Shown piece after piece: positions 6,161 to 14,080 of a DNA stretch of 31,721 nt (positions are counted from its first letter, which is position 1; each line of letters starts with the position of its first letter). Source of the DNA: UBA12088 sp964568345 (GTDB lineage Bacteria; Patescibacteriota; Minisyncoccia; Phycocordibacterales; UBA12088); NCBI GenBank assembly GCA_964568345.1, contig CAZMPG010000011.1, positions 1-31,721 on the forward strand, given 5' to 3'. Position numbers and translations under genes: made by a program. The notes under the pieces were generated by a model. That model worked only from the letters and a program-made list of their open reading frames with translations. It made no database searches and had not been told where the DNA came from.

Positions 6161-9115
6161 ATGTCACTCTTAGCCGACACCATACGACCCTTCGATCGGA
6201 GCGCATACGCGGTGCTCCTTCACCGGCGGCATGGCTATGCGCCGTCGTTCCATCGGCGTGGCCAGTACCACCAGCAGGCGAGCATTGCCCAGCTTCTCCG
6301 CGACACCGAGCTCACCGATAGGCAACGCACCCTCCTCACCTACATCAAGGAGCACGACGGCTTCATGCCAATATACCGCAGCGAGCCGGTAGACCTTGGC
6401 GTACTCTTCCCCCTCCTTGCGGGGGAGGGAATAGCGGTCGTCTGTAGCACCTCGCCGTACGACCACCGCCAGGTGACGGTAGACCTCGCGCCGCGGCCGG
6501 TGCGGGTAGCGTTTGTTCACACGGCGGTGCACCACCCCGTCTATACAAGCCAGGTACGCCACGAGGTGGACCTCACCCTCCCCGACGAGCGTGAGCCGCA
6601 CCACCACGCGCCGCGGAGTGTCTGGACACGCTCAGGAGCCCACGTCGTGCACGAGACCGACGTGCACCTTCGGCTCTACCCGGCGCCCGGTAGGTGGAGC
6701 GAGCTCCTCGGGCGTGTGCAGGCCATTCACAAGCCGGATGAGCGGGGGGCACAGACCTTCCGGTACGTCGGCGCGACGCTCCGCACCCAGGAGCTTGCGG
6801 AGCTCCCCAACCTCTGTACCGCGGTGCCGGAGCACATTGAGCTTTCCGTGCCGCAGCAGGTGCGCGACCTTGTGGTGCACCGCGACCCGCCACGCCGCAT
6901 GCTCCGCGTGGACCTTGAGAGCGAGCGAAATCTCCTCCGTATCGGAGCGCTTGTTGACTACGGCGTGTGGCAGTCGGACCTCGCGGAGGAAATCGCACCG
7001 CGGAGTGCGGGGCGGGTGCGGTACGTGCGGCGGGACACCTGGGCGCATACGGGCGACCACGTGCTCTCGGAGGAGGGCGGGGTACTCCACCTCACGCTCC
7101 TCGACGACCAGGAAGAGGTAGCATTCTACCGTGAGCTTACACTCGCGCACCGACAGCTCGGCTTCACCGCGACGCTCACCTGCACGTACCGCGGCAAGAC
7201 AGCGGTCGAGCGGTACGTGCGCGACACGTGGCCTACGGTACGGGCTTTTGCTGCGGCGCAGGGCTGCGAGATTGCGTACGTGCACGACTCCCTGCCCGGG
7301 GAGCAGGCGTTCTTCCGCGCAGACTTCACGAGCGAAGTTGATACGGCGCGTGACCTCCTCCACTTCGACGTCTCGCTCTACTGTGGCGAGGAGAAGGTGT
7401 CGCTCGCGGCACTTCACGAATTCATGGCGAGCGGTGCGACGTACTGGCGCAAGGAGGATGGCACCCTCGTCGCGGTGGGGAACCGCGCCGAGCTCGAGCG
7501 GCTCGCGCGCCTCATCCAAAGCTTCCGCGAGCGTGATACGGGGGGATTTGACGGAGGCCTCCACCACGCACCGGAGCTCTCGTACGTCATGGCGAGCTCG
7601 CCGTACTACCGCGCTGCGCGGAGCGCGAGCCTCACCAGGCTCATGAAGCGTATTCAGTCGGGAAAGCCGGTCAAGGCGGTACGCCTACCGCCGCGCATCC
7701 GCGCGCTCCTCCGGCCCTACCAGCGCGCGGGTGTCGCGTGGCTCTACTTCCTCCGGTCGTACCGCTTCGCGGGCATCCTCGCCGACGATATGGGCCTCGG
7801 CAAGACCGTACAGACGCTCACCGTGCTCTCCCTCGAGCGGACACCAGGCACGCCGTCTCTTGTCGTGTGCCCCAAGTCGCTCCTCTACAACTGGAAGCAA
7901 GAGGCGGCGACCTTTTTCCCCGACCTCTCGGTGCTCGTGTACGAGGGTTCGCCTGCGGAGCGGGAGCGCCTCCGGGGCGCTATCACCGCGCACGACCTCG
8001 TTGTGGTGAGCTACCACACGCTCAAGCAGGACGCAGACGCACTCCTCGGCGCAAAGGCGCGATACAACTACGCGGTGCTCGACGAAGCGCAGTATATCAA
8101 GAACCACACGACGAAGGTCGCCCAGTGCGTCAAGGCCATTCCCGCCGCGTACCGACTCGCGCTCACCGGTACGCCGCTCGAAAACCACGTGCTCGAGCTC
8201 TGGTCCATGTACGACTACCTCATGCCGGGCTTCCTTGGGGAGCAGAGCTACTTCGCGCGGCACTTCCACAAGCCCATCATGGACGACGGCGACCGCGATG
8301 CGCTCACCCACCTCCGCAAGAAGGTCGAGAACTTCATGCTCCGCCGCACGAAGCATGAGGTGCTTGCTGAGCTGCCGCCCAAGGTCGAGCAGGTGCGCAC
8401 CTGTGTCCTCACCGACACGCAGAACGTGCTCTACCAGCAGATTCTTGCCGACGTGCGCGGCGAAGTTTTCGGCGCGGTCGAGGAGCACGGTTTTCGCGGG
8501 GCGCACCTCCACATCCTCGCGGGGCTCATGAAGCTCCGGCAGGTCTGCAACCACCCCGCACTCCTCCTCAAGGAGGAGGACTACACCGCGTACGATTCGG
8601 CGAAGCTCGACGCATGCCTCGAGATAGTCGAAGAGGTCGCGGCGGAGGGGAGAAAGGTGCTCGTGTTTAGCCAATTTACGAGTATGCTCGATATACTTTC
8701 CGACGTGCTCACGAAGCGGGATATCGCACACGCGTACCTATCGGGGAAGACGCGCAAGCGTCAGGAGGTGATCGAGCGGTTTACGGGCGATCCCCGGGTG
8801 CCGGTGTTCCTCATCAGTACGAAAGCGGGCGGTACCGGTCTCAACCTCACCGCAGCGGACACGGTCATCGTGTTTGATCTGTGGTGGAACCCGAGTGTTG
8901 AGAATCAAGCGATTGACCGAGCCCACCGCATCGGGCAGACGCAGTCGGTCAACGTGTATCGGCTCGTGACGAAGGGCACCATTGAAGAACGCATCCAGGA
9001 GCTCAAGACGCGCAAGCAAGCACTCTTTGACGCGGTGATCGAGGAGAGTGGCGACCTCTTCAAGAAACTTACCTGGGACGACGTGCGGGCGTTGTTTGAG
9101 GTGAGAGAAAAGTGA
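6161..9115 (+). CDS. SNF2-family helicase-like ATPase
   Basis: 984-aa superfamily-2 DNA translocase, related to HepA/RapA-like and SWI2/SNF2 proteins that remodel protein-DNA complexes. Residues about 515-970 hold the two-lobed motor: Walker A DMGLGKT (Lys548), DEAQ box (Asp641), LTGTPLEN, and a C-terminal helicase lobe with STKAGGTGLNLT and the arginine-finger region RAHRIGQ near residue 921. The first roughly 500 residues are not recognisable beyond probable beta-rich SNF2-associated sequence, and no clear zinc SWIM motif was seen. The ATG at 6161 was chosen over the upstream TTG at 6134. The gene stands alone, followed by an A/T-rich inverted repeat. Confidence 0.92.
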   Translation: MSLLADTIRPFDRSAYAVLLHRRHGYAPSFHRRGQYHQQASIAQLLRDTELTDRQRTLLTYIKEHDGFMPIYRSEPVDLGVLFPLLAGEGIAVVCSTSPYDHRQVTVDLAPRPVRVAFVHTAVHHPVYTSQVRHEVDLTLPDEREPHHHAPRSVWTRSGAHVVHETDVHLRLYPAPGRWSELLGRVQAIHKPDERGAQTFRYVGATLRTQELAELPNLCTAVPEHIELSVPQQVRDLVVHRDPPRRMLRVDLESERNLLRIGALVDYGVWQSDLAEEIAPRSAGRVRYVRRDTWAHTGDHVLSEEGGVLHLTLLDDQEEVAFYRELTLAHRQLGFTATLTCTYRGKTAVERYVRDTWPTVRAFAAAQGCEIAYVHDSLPGEQAFFRADFTSEVDTARDLLHFDVSLYCGEEKVSLAALHEFMASGATYWRKEDGTLVAVGNRAELERLARLIQSFRERDTGGFDGGLHHAPELSYVMASSPYYRAARSASLTRLMKRIQSGKPVKAVRLPPRIRALLRPYQRAGVAWLYFLRSYRFAGILADDMGLGKTVQTLTVLSLERTPGTPSLVVCPKSLLYNWKQEAATFFPDLSVLVYEGSPAERERLRGAITAHDLVVVSYHTLKQDADALLGAKARYNYAVLDEAQYIKNHTTKVAQCVKAIPAAYRLALTGTPLENHVLELWSMYDYLMPGFLGEQSYFARHFHKPIMDDGDRDALTHLRKKVENFMLRRTKHEVLAELPPKVEQVRTCVLTDTQNVLYQQILADVRGEVFGAVEEHGFRGAHLHILAGLMKLRQVCNHPALLLKEEDYTAYDSAKLDACLEIVEEVAAEGRKVLVFSQFTSMLDILSDVLTKRDIAHAYLSGKTRKRQEVIERFTGDPRVPVFLISTKAGGTGLNLTAADTVIVFDLWWNPSVENQAIDRAHRIGQTQSVNVYRLVTKGTIEERIQELKTRKQALFDAVIEESGDLFKKLTWDDVRALFEVREK

Positions 9116-9167
9116 AAAGAATAGATCGCGCGTCGTCTCTTTTCTCTTATTACTTATCACTTTTCTC
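9105..9167 (+). terminator. possible terminator after the SNF2 gene
   Basis: GAGAAAAGTGA (overlapping the stop codon) pairs perfectly with TCACTTTTCTC, with internal AAAAGA / TCTTTT. The long loop makes it atypical, but the pyrimidine tail is similar to that after rplI. Confidence 0.4.
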
Positions 9168-9182
9168 CCCGCGTGCCGATCA

Positions 9183-9191
9183 TGGTACACT
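9183..9191 (+). promoter_or_regulatory. extended -10 promoter of scpB
   Basis: TGG-TACACT. Seven bases after its last T is the A of the scpB ATG at 9198, so a leaderless mRNA is predicted. Confidence 0.55.
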
Positions 9192-9197
9192 ACCACC

Positions 9198-9764
9198 ATG
9201 GCAACGCTGGCAAACAAGCTTGAGGCCGTGCTCTTCTATCGTGGGGAGCCAGAGACGCGCACCGCGCTCGCCGATATCCTCGGCGTATCAGTCGAGGAGG
9301 TCAATACCGCCGCAGGAGAGCTTTCGGCGGCGCTCGCAGAGCGTGGCGTGCGCCTCCTCATGATGGAGGACCTCCTCGAGCTCGTGACGGCACCGGAGAC
9401 GAGCGATGTCGTCACGCTGCTTCGCAAGCGGGAGCTCACCCGCGACCTCGGGAAGGCAGGGGCAGAAACGCTCGCTATCGTGCTCTACCAGGGACCGGTT
9501 TCGCGTGCAGATATCGAGTACGTCCGTGGCGTACACTGTGCGTTCGTCCTCCGCAACCTCCTCATTCGTGGCCTCATCGAGCGTGTCCCCAACCCAAAGA
9601 ACGCGCGGTCGGCACTATACCGTACGACCCCGCGCCTCCTCGAGCACCTCGGAGTGACCGAGGCGGCGCTCCTGCCCGACTACGAGAAGATTCGGGGTGA
9701 GCTCGCAACATTCCGTAGTGCGTCCGCCTCCGAGGCAGGTATAGCGACCAGTGGATCGGTATGA
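9198..9764 (+). CDS. scpB: segregation and condensation protein B
   Basis: 188-aa ScpB-like protein, a kleisin-associated subunit of the SMC-ScpAB condensin that organises and segregates the chromosome. Two winged-helix domains are apparent: an N-terminal one beginning LANKLEAVLFYRGEP, and a second around ETLAIVLYQGPVSRADIEYVRGV and LLIRGLIERV, both typical of the family. No scpA lies in this window. The stop overlaps the next gene's ATG (ATGA at 9761-9764), implying translational coupling with the carboxypeptidase gene. Confidence 0.92.
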   Translation: MATLANKLEAVLFYRGEPETRTALADILGVSVEEVNTAAGELSAALAERGVRLLMMEDLLELVTAPETSDVVTLLRKRELTRDLGKAGAETLAIVLYQGPVSRADIEYVRGVHCAFVLRNLLIRGLIERVPNPKNARSALYRTTPRLLEHLGVTEAALLPDYEKIRGELATFRSASASEAGIATSGSV

Positions 9765-10915
9765 CCGTAGACCTTGGAGACAGCACGCGGCACGAGCAGC
9801 CTGCTGATCAAGCGGAGATCCTCGTGCTTGCGCCACGGGAGTGTGGACCTAACGTCTCACGCCCCTTCTTCCCCCTCGATCGCGAGCGTGCCGCGGCACT
9901 CCTCGGCGCCCTTGCTGTGGTGGGGCTCTCGGTCACGACCGCGGTGTCGTCGTGGCGGCCGGCGCCGCCTGCTGTCGCCGTGGCTGTCTTACCCGCGCCC
10001 GTGGCCCGTGTGCAGCCGTCGGTACCAAACCCGTACGACGCGCTCAAGCTCGAAGCACAGGCTGTGGTAGTGTACGACGTGCGGGCGAAGCAGGTGCTCT
10101 ATGCGCGTGATGCCGAAACCCCTCGGCCGCTCGCGTCGCTCACGAAGCTCATGACCTCGCTCGTTGCTGCCGAGTCGCTGAGCGGGGGGAGCCGCGTGGC
10201 GGTGAGCCAGAACGCGGTAGACACCGAGGGAGACTCCGGGCTCCTTGCGAACGAGACGTGGAGCCTCCGCGACCTCATCGGCTTTACCCTCATGACGAGC
10301 AGCAATGATGGTGCAGATGCGGTGGCGGCAGCGGCGGGGGCTCTCTACACCACCACGCCGTCCACCACTCCCGAGTACGAGCGCGTAGACTCGTTCGTGG
10401 CACAGATGAACACGCGGGCGCGCGAGCTTGGGCTCACCACTACAATGTTCAAGAATGCGACCGGCCTCGATACGAGCCCGGGGGTGGCAGGCGCACAGGG
10501 TTCAGCAAAGGACGTTGCCTCACTCATGAGCTACCTTGCCCAAGAGCGCGCCGATCTCCTTGCGCCGACCACTAAGCAGCGCACAATGTTCACGTCAGAA
10601 GATGGGTTCGAGCACCCTGCGATCAACACGAACGAGCACGTGCCCGAGATTCCGGGCCTTATCGGGAGCAAGACGGGGTACACTGAGCTTGCGGGTGGTA
10701 ACCTCGCCATCGTGTACGACGCGGGGCTCGACCACCCGATCGCCGTTGTAGTACTCGGCTCAACGCGCGAGGGGCGCTTCACCGACGTGCGGCAGCTCGT
10801 GGATGCGACGTACGACCTTGTGGCGACGGGGTGGTATGCATACCTCTATGCGGGGTCAACCGAGGTTCAATTGACAAATAGAATCTATAATGGTAAAATA
10901 AAAAGTGACAAGTGA
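9761..10915 (+). CDS. D-alanyl-D-alanine carboxypeptidase (PBP5/DacA family, peptidase S11)
   Basis: 384 aa. An N-terminal cytoplasmic stretch of about 40 residues precedes a membrane segment (about 45-65), so it is a membrane-anchored periplasmic or extracellular enzyme. All three penicillin-binding motifs are present: SLTK (Ser126, Lys129), SSN (180-182) and KTG (304-306). These trim the terminal D-Ala from peptidoglycan stems, limiting crosslinking. The amphipathic C-terminal anchor of classical PBP5 is replaced here by the N-terminal helix. Co-transcribed with scpB by 4-base overlap. The end of this gene contains the promoter of the next small gene. Confidence 0.92.
   Translation: MTVDLGDSTRHEQPADQAEILVLAPRECGPNVSRPFFPLDRERAAALLGALAVVGLSVTTAVSSWRPAPPAVAVAVLPAPVARVQPSVPNPYDALKLEAQAVVVYDVRAKQVLYARDAETPRPLASLTKLMTSLVAAESLSGGSRVAVSQNAVDTEGDSGLLANETWSLRDLIGFTLMTSSNDGADAVAAAAGALYTTTPSTTPEYERVDSFVAQMNTRARELGLTTTMFKNATGLDTSPGVAGAQGSAKDVASLMSYLAQERADLLAPTTKQRTMFTSEDGFEHPAINTNEHVPEIPGLIGSKTGYTELAGGNLAIVYDAGLDHPIAVVVLGSTREGRFTDVRQLVDATYDLVATGWYAYLYAGSTEVQLTNRIYNGKIKSDK
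10871..10899 (+). promoter_or_regulatory. strong promoter (TTGACA-17-TAAAAT, extended -10)
   Basis: -35 TTGACA at 10871-10876; extended -10 TGG-TAAAAT ending at 10899. It sits inside the 3' end of the carboxypeptidase gene and drives the 80-aa ORF at 10931. It is the best consensus promoter in the window. Confidence 0.8.
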
Positions 10916-10930
10916 TTTCGGGAGGTTGCC

Positions 10931-11173
10931 ATGGTCATCTTTGACGTGGACGCCGCGCGTCGATGCGTGGGTGAGGTCGCGGCACTTGCGGCGACCGTTG
11001 ACATGCCCGCTGAAAAGCGCGCACGGTTTAACAAGCTTCTCACCGAGGTGCAAGGCGGTGTAGGTGAGTTACAAGCTGCGGTACGAGAGGAGCGTCCGTG
11101 TAAGATCATCCCACTCACCCTCTTACTCACGAGCCTCTGCCGCAAAGTTCGTGCGTACATCGGTGTGACATGA
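10931..11173 (+). CDS. small hypothetical protein
   Basis: 80 aa, unrecognised. It looks mostly helical: FDVDAARRCVGEVAALAATV and a second helix with KLLTEVQGGVGELQAAVREE, then a hydrophobic stretch IPLTLLLTSL. It has one of the few clear Shine-Dalgarno sequences here (GGGAGG, 10920-10925, well spaced from ATG 10931), a consensus promoter and a strong terminator. It is therefore a discrete, probably highly expressed transcription unit. No motif allows a function. A similarly organised small gene lies at 29787. Confidence 0.7.
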   Translation: MVIFDVDAARRCVGEVAALAATVDMPAEKRARFNKLLTEVQGGVGELQAAVREERPCKIIPLTLLLTSLCRKVRAYIGVT

Positions 11174-11186
11174 ATGTTCATTCTGG

Positions 11187-11215
11187 CCCCCCGCCTGTGG
11201 CGGGGGGTTTTTCTT
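11187..11215 (+). terminator. rho-independent terminator
   Basis: Perfect 9-bp stem CCCCCCGCC / GGCGGGGGG with a 3-base loop, followed by TTTTTCTTCTTTT. Confidence 0.92.
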
Positions 11216-11221
11216 CTTTTC

Positions 11222-11249
11222 CCTTTCCTCTTCTCACTTTTCTCTCGTC
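11222..11249 (+). promoter_or_regulatory. 28-bp pyrimidine-rich element upstream of bL9
   Basis: Matches 5433-5460 at 25 of 28 positions and ends 4 bases before the -35 of the rplI promoter. It also follows the terminator at 11187, so part of it may simply be terminator tail. Confidence 0.45.
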
Positions 11250-11253
11250 ACGG

Positions 11254-11282
11254 TTGCACACCCTAAAAAAGTAACGTAGTAT
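11254..11282 (+). promoter_or_regulatory. promoter of rplI (TTGCAC-17-TAGTAT)
   Basis: -35 TTGCAC at 11254-11259 and -10 TAGTAT at 11277-11282. A second -10-like CATACT lies at 11288-11293. The leader would be 10-22 bases without a Shine-Dalgarno. Confidence 0.6.
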
Positions 11283-11310
11283 AGCCCCATACTAGCTTAG
11301 TCATACTGTT

Positions 11311-11754
11311 ATGCAGCTTATTCTACTCCAGGACGTGCCGAAGGTGGGGCGAAAGTTCGACGTGGTGATGGTTTCGAGCGGGTACGCGAACAACTTCCTC
11401 CTGCCGCGGAAGCTCGCCGAGGTTGCTACCCCAAAGAAGAGCGCCGATCTTGCGGCGCGGAAAGCGGCAATTCAGGCTGCTGACGCTGCACGCAGCGCCG
11501 ACATAGAGGAGAGGCTCGGAAAGCTCGACGGGGAGACGGTCGTACTGACGGCAAAAGCAGACGACAACGGCCACCTCTACAAGAAGGTGCACGCTGATGA
11601 CATTGTGGCGGCAATCCTCAGCACCCACAGCCTGTTGCTGAGTGAGGAAACGGTGCTGCTCGACGCGCCTCTCCACGAGGTGGGTGACCACCCGGTCAGC
11701 GTTGAGGCAGCAGGGAAGCGGGTGACCGTGACCGTACGGGTGACGGCGGAGTAA
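11311..11754 (+). CDS. rplI: 50S ribosomal protein bL9
   Basis: 147 aa, normal length. The N-terminal domain MQLILLQDVPKVGRKFDVV ... GYANNFLLPRKLA is the bL9 signature. A central helix (residues about 45-75) links to the C-terminal rRNA-binding domain (HEVGDHPVSV). It binds 23S rRNA at the base of the L1 stalk and helps maintain reading frame. Some Patescibacteria lineages lack bL9, so its presence is informative for placement. Confidence 0.95.
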   Translation: MQLILLQDVPKVGRKFDVVMVSSGYANNFLLPRKLAEVATPKKSADLAARKAAIQAADAARSADIEERLGKLDGETVVLTAKADDNGHLYKKVHADDIVAAILSTHSLLLSEETVLLDAPLHEVGDHPVSVEAAGKRVTVTVRVTAE

Positions 11755-11761
11755 AGGTAGA

Positions 11762-11825
11762 GAGAAAAAAGTAAAAAGAGGAAAGAGCGAGGCGATGCTA
11801 CGCCGTTTCTTTTCTCTTTTCTCGT
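11762..11825. terminator. bidirectional terminator between rplI and rpmA
   Basis: A purine-rich arm with AGAAAAAAG and AGGAAAGA faces a pyrimidine-rich arm TTTCTTTTCTCTTTTCTC. The centre is GGCG-ATGCTA-CGCC. Lies between convergent ribosomal-protein genes. Confidence 0.5.
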
Positions 11826-11845
11826 GCTACTCCCCCTTTTTCTCA

Positions 11846-12118
11846 CTATCGCACGTCCGCAACCTTCTTGAGCACCTTCTGGCCGTTGAAGCGGACCATG
11901 CGCTTGTTGCGGAAGGAGACCGTACCGTCCTTGAGCGCGTAGAGTGTGTAGTCGTTGCCGGTACCGACGTTGTCGCCGGCGACGATGCGGCTCCCGCGCT
12001 GGCGGATGATGATGTTGCCAGCCCGCGCCTGCTCGCCCGCGTAGAGCTTTGTACCGAGGTACTTCGGCTTAGAATCACGTAGGTTTTTCGCTGTTCCGCC
12101 TGCTTTACGATGGGCCAT
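11846..12118 (-). CDS. rpmA: 50S ribosomal protein bL27
   Basis: 90 aa. MAHRKAGGTAKNLRDS is the unmistakable bL27 N-terminus that reaches the peptidyl-transferase centre, followed by GQxxRxGNIIIRQRG-like core sequence. No N-terminal Firmicutes-type prepeptide. No rplU (bL21) beside it, although the two usually pair. Promoter not clear. Confidence 0.96.
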   Translation of the reverse strand: MAHRKAGGTAKNLRDSKPKYLGTKLYAGEQARAGNIIIRQRGSRIVAGDNVGTGNDYTLYALKDGTVSFRNKRMVRFNGQKVLKKVADVR

Positions 12119-12162
12119 ACCGTTTCTGGTGCGCTATGGATAAGGGCAGTGCGCTCATCCTC

Positions 12163-12171
12163 TGCTATACT
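12163..12171 (+). promoter_or_regulatory. extended -10 promoter (TGC-TATACT)
   Basis: The predicted transcript start coincides with the GTG at 12178, supporting that start over the upstream ATG at 12136. Confidence 0.55.
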
Positions 12172-12177
12172 GCCTAT

Positions 12178-12582
12178 GTGTTCGAGAGAATACCAGACCT
12201 GTTGGCATCGCGCAAGGTGCAGGACAGCATCCTCCTCGGCGCGGTAGCGCTCCTCGGTGTGGTGGCGTTTGGCTTGGGGAGGCTTTCTGCAGGTGAGGGA
12301 CGCACTCCTGTGGCACTCTGCACCGGCTTCGAACAGGCTGAGGCACGAGAGGCGCAAGGGACGCCTCCTCAAGTGGCGGCATCGGTGGCGGCGGTAGGTG
12401 CAGTGACACCCCCCTCCGCCGCTCGTGGCGCAGTTGTTGGCTCCCGGAGTGGGACGACGTACCACCTCCCCTGGTGCTCGGGGGCCCAGCGCATCAAGGA
12501 GGAGAACAAGGTCTGGTTTGCATCCCGCGAAGCGGCGGAAGCAGCCGGGTACCACAAGGCGAAGAATTGCAAGGGCTTGTAG
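12178..12582 (+). CDS. membrane-anchored protein with Ada-like zinc-binding motif
   Basis: 134 aa from GTG 12178. An N-terminal hydrophobic helix (about residues 18-36) is followed by an Ala/Pro-rich linker. A C-terminal module of about 50 residues, GSRSGTTYHLPWCSGAQRI ... AGYHKAKNCKGL, resembles the Cys-containing metal-binding module related to the Ada N-terminus, found in small secreted bacterial proteins. Two Cys and a His are candidate ligands. Ligand and role are unknown. The GTG was chosen because it is exactly leaderless from TGC-TATACT. The next gene starts 36 bases downstream. Confidence 0.7.
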   Translation: MFERIPDLLASRKVQDSILLGAVALLGVVAFGLGRLSAGEGRTPVALCTGFEQAEAREAQGTPPQVAASVAAVGAVTPPSAARGAVVGSRSGTTYHLPWCSGAQRIKEENKVWFASREAAEAAGYHKAKNCKGL

Positions 12583-12618
12583 ACACACAATATGCGTATA
12601 CTGCAGCAGAACAAACAC

Positions 12619-13629
12619 ATGCACCCACTCTACCTGCGGAAACGTCGGCGCACCATCGTACTCGGCGTGCTCGTCGTGGGTGGGGGTATGGCGGGGATCG
12701 TTCTGCCGGTGGTACCGGGCCTCGCCCTCATCCTCGTAGGGCTCTCCCTCCTCTCGAGCCAGTCACGGACCGCACACCGAACGCTCGCGTATGTGCGGGC
12801 GCGTTACCAGAGTGTCGCCGAACCTCTCGAACGTTTTGAGACGTGGCTCAACGATACGCTCGATCTCACGACGCATACGCGGGAGTTTTTCACGGTGCCT
12901 CGAAAGGGCGGTGGGATGATAGACGTGTACGTGGAGGCGTCTACCTTTCGTGCCGGCGTCGCACTCCTCCTCCATAGCCTAAGCGGCGTCAAAGAGAGCC
13001 CCGTCATGGATACGATAGCTGAGTATTACCGTGCGCGGGGGTACACCGTGGTGCGGTTTGATGCTTACCATGGCATGGGTGGGGAGGGGCCATACGCGGC
13101 GTTCTCCGTTGCGGAGTATCTTGCTGATCTCGAATCTGTCGTCGCGTGGGCAACGGAGCAAGTGTGGTGGCAGGAGCCCCGTGCACTCGGTGGGCACTCG
13201 CTCGGGGGCCTCGTGGCGGCAGAGTACGCCGCAGCCCATCCGGATCTGTGGGATGAGCTCCTACTCGTCGCGCCGACGGTGTCGGGCGCGTCGTATGCTG
13301 CTGCGCTCGAGCACACCCCCGATCTCCTACAGGCATGGCGGGAGCGCGGTGTGCGAGAGGTACACCACCCACTCACCGATGCCCCGTACGAGCTTCCGTA
13401 CTCGTTTGTCGAGGACACAAAGCAGTACGACCTCGTGGCGATCGCATCCTCGCTCCGCCTGCCGGTCCGCGTGGTGGTAGGTACCGACGACCACGTTGCG
13501 CCCGCAGAGGATGTACAGACGTTCGCCCGCGCCTGTGCCGCGGTGACCACCGTAGTGCCGGGTATGCCGCACACGCCAGTAGCGCACCACGAGCTCGCCG
13601 CCCTCGGTGTCGCACTTCGAGGCAGGTAA
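12619..13629 (+). CDS. membrane-anchored alpha/beta hydrolase with PGPGW-like transmembrane domain
   Basis: 336 aa from ATG 12619. Residues about 10-45 form two hydrophobic stretches with GIVLPVVPGLALILVGL, like the PGPGW (DUF454-like) transmembrane family. The rest is an alpha/beta-hydrolase: HSLSGVKES (oxyanion region), GGHSLGG nucleophile elbow (Ser in GxSxG), a candidate Asp in GTDDHVAP and a candidate His in GMPHTP. It probably cleaves an ester or amide near the membrane; substrate unknown. The upstream ATG at 12592 overlaps a TATACT -10 (12597-12602), so 12619 is the likelier start. The domain combination is unusual. Confidence 0.8.
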   Translation: MHPLYLRKRRRTIVLGVLVVGGGMAGIVLPVVPGLALILVGLSLLSSQSRTAHRTLAYVRARYQSVAEPLERFETWLNDTLDLTTHTREFFTVPRKGGGMIDVYVEASTFRAGVALLLHSLSGVKESPVMDTIAEYYRARGYTVVRFDAYHGMGGEGPYAAFSVAEYLADLESVVAWATEQVWWQEPRALGGHSLGGLVAAEYAAAHPDLWDELLLVAPTVSGASYAAALEHTPDLLQAWRERGVREVHHPLTDAPYELPYSFVEDTKQYDLVAIASSLRLPVRVVVGTDDHVAPAEDVQTFARACAAVTTVVPGMPHTPVAHHELAALGVALRGR

Positions 13630-13666
13630 CCTCTCACACCATCCACATGCACGTCCACCCGGCCGT

Positions 13667-13769
13667 CTTTGCGAGGAGCCGACCGGCGGGAGGCGACGAA
13701 GCAATCCATGGCTTGTGCCCTTCATGCGCCGAGATCCTGGACTGCTTCGCCTGCGGGCTCGCAGTGACG
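13667..13769. repeat. dispersed palindromic repeat (GCGAAGCAATCC type), copy 1
   Basis: The left half (...GGCGACGAAGCAATCCA) and right half (TGGACTGCTTCGCCTGCGGG...) are inverted relative to each other. A second full copy lies at 31582-31694 and a half copy at 20251-20287. Interspersed elements with this core are widespread in bacteria. The rest of 13630-14080 holds no convincing gene. Confidence 0.7.
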
Positions 13770-13802
13770 TTCGGGGTCTGCGAGAGGTTACCGGGGTAGG
13801 GG

Positions 13803-13880
13803 TTGACAGGGGTGTTCTGTGGGGTGTAGTCTCTGCATACTCATGCAGCGACATCGCCACTACTGAGCGCTCGTGCGCTC
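13803..13880 (+). promoter_or_regulatory. possible promoter, 7-codon leader ORF and hairpin
   Basis: TTGACA (13803-13808) is followed by TGTAGT (13825-13830) and CATACT (13836-13841). An ATG at 13843 encodes MQRHRHY and stops at 13864-13866, where a perfect hairpin GAGCGC-TCGT-GCGCTC (13865-13880) begins. This resembles a leader-peptide arrangement upstream of the MgtC-like gene at 14081, but nothing confirms transcription. Confidence 0.25.
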
Positions 13881-14080
13881 GTTCTGTGTGCGGGGTTTGT
13901 ATGATTGTTGCACTAGAAATTACTACTGCACCCAGCACAGTTAGGTGTGCACGGGAAGTCGTCATTCACCACACGTGCTCGCACGGCACATGCAGTGAGC
14001 GTCGATAGTACGTATACGTAGCGGTGCAGCTCTTTACCCATCGGAAGTTGTAGTACGTCATTAATATTTTTTTGTAACGT

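Noticed and set aside
6632..8731. Long minus-strand open frames (311 and 348 codons) opposite the SNF2 gene
   Set aside because: Mirror-strand artefacts of high-GC coding sequence; SNF2 motifs are unambiguous on the plus strand.
13900..14007. 35-codon ORF starting MIVALEITTAP before the MgtC-like gene
   Set aside because: No ribosome-binding site, no promoter at leaderless distance, no motif; His/Cys-rich tail looks like non-coding translation.
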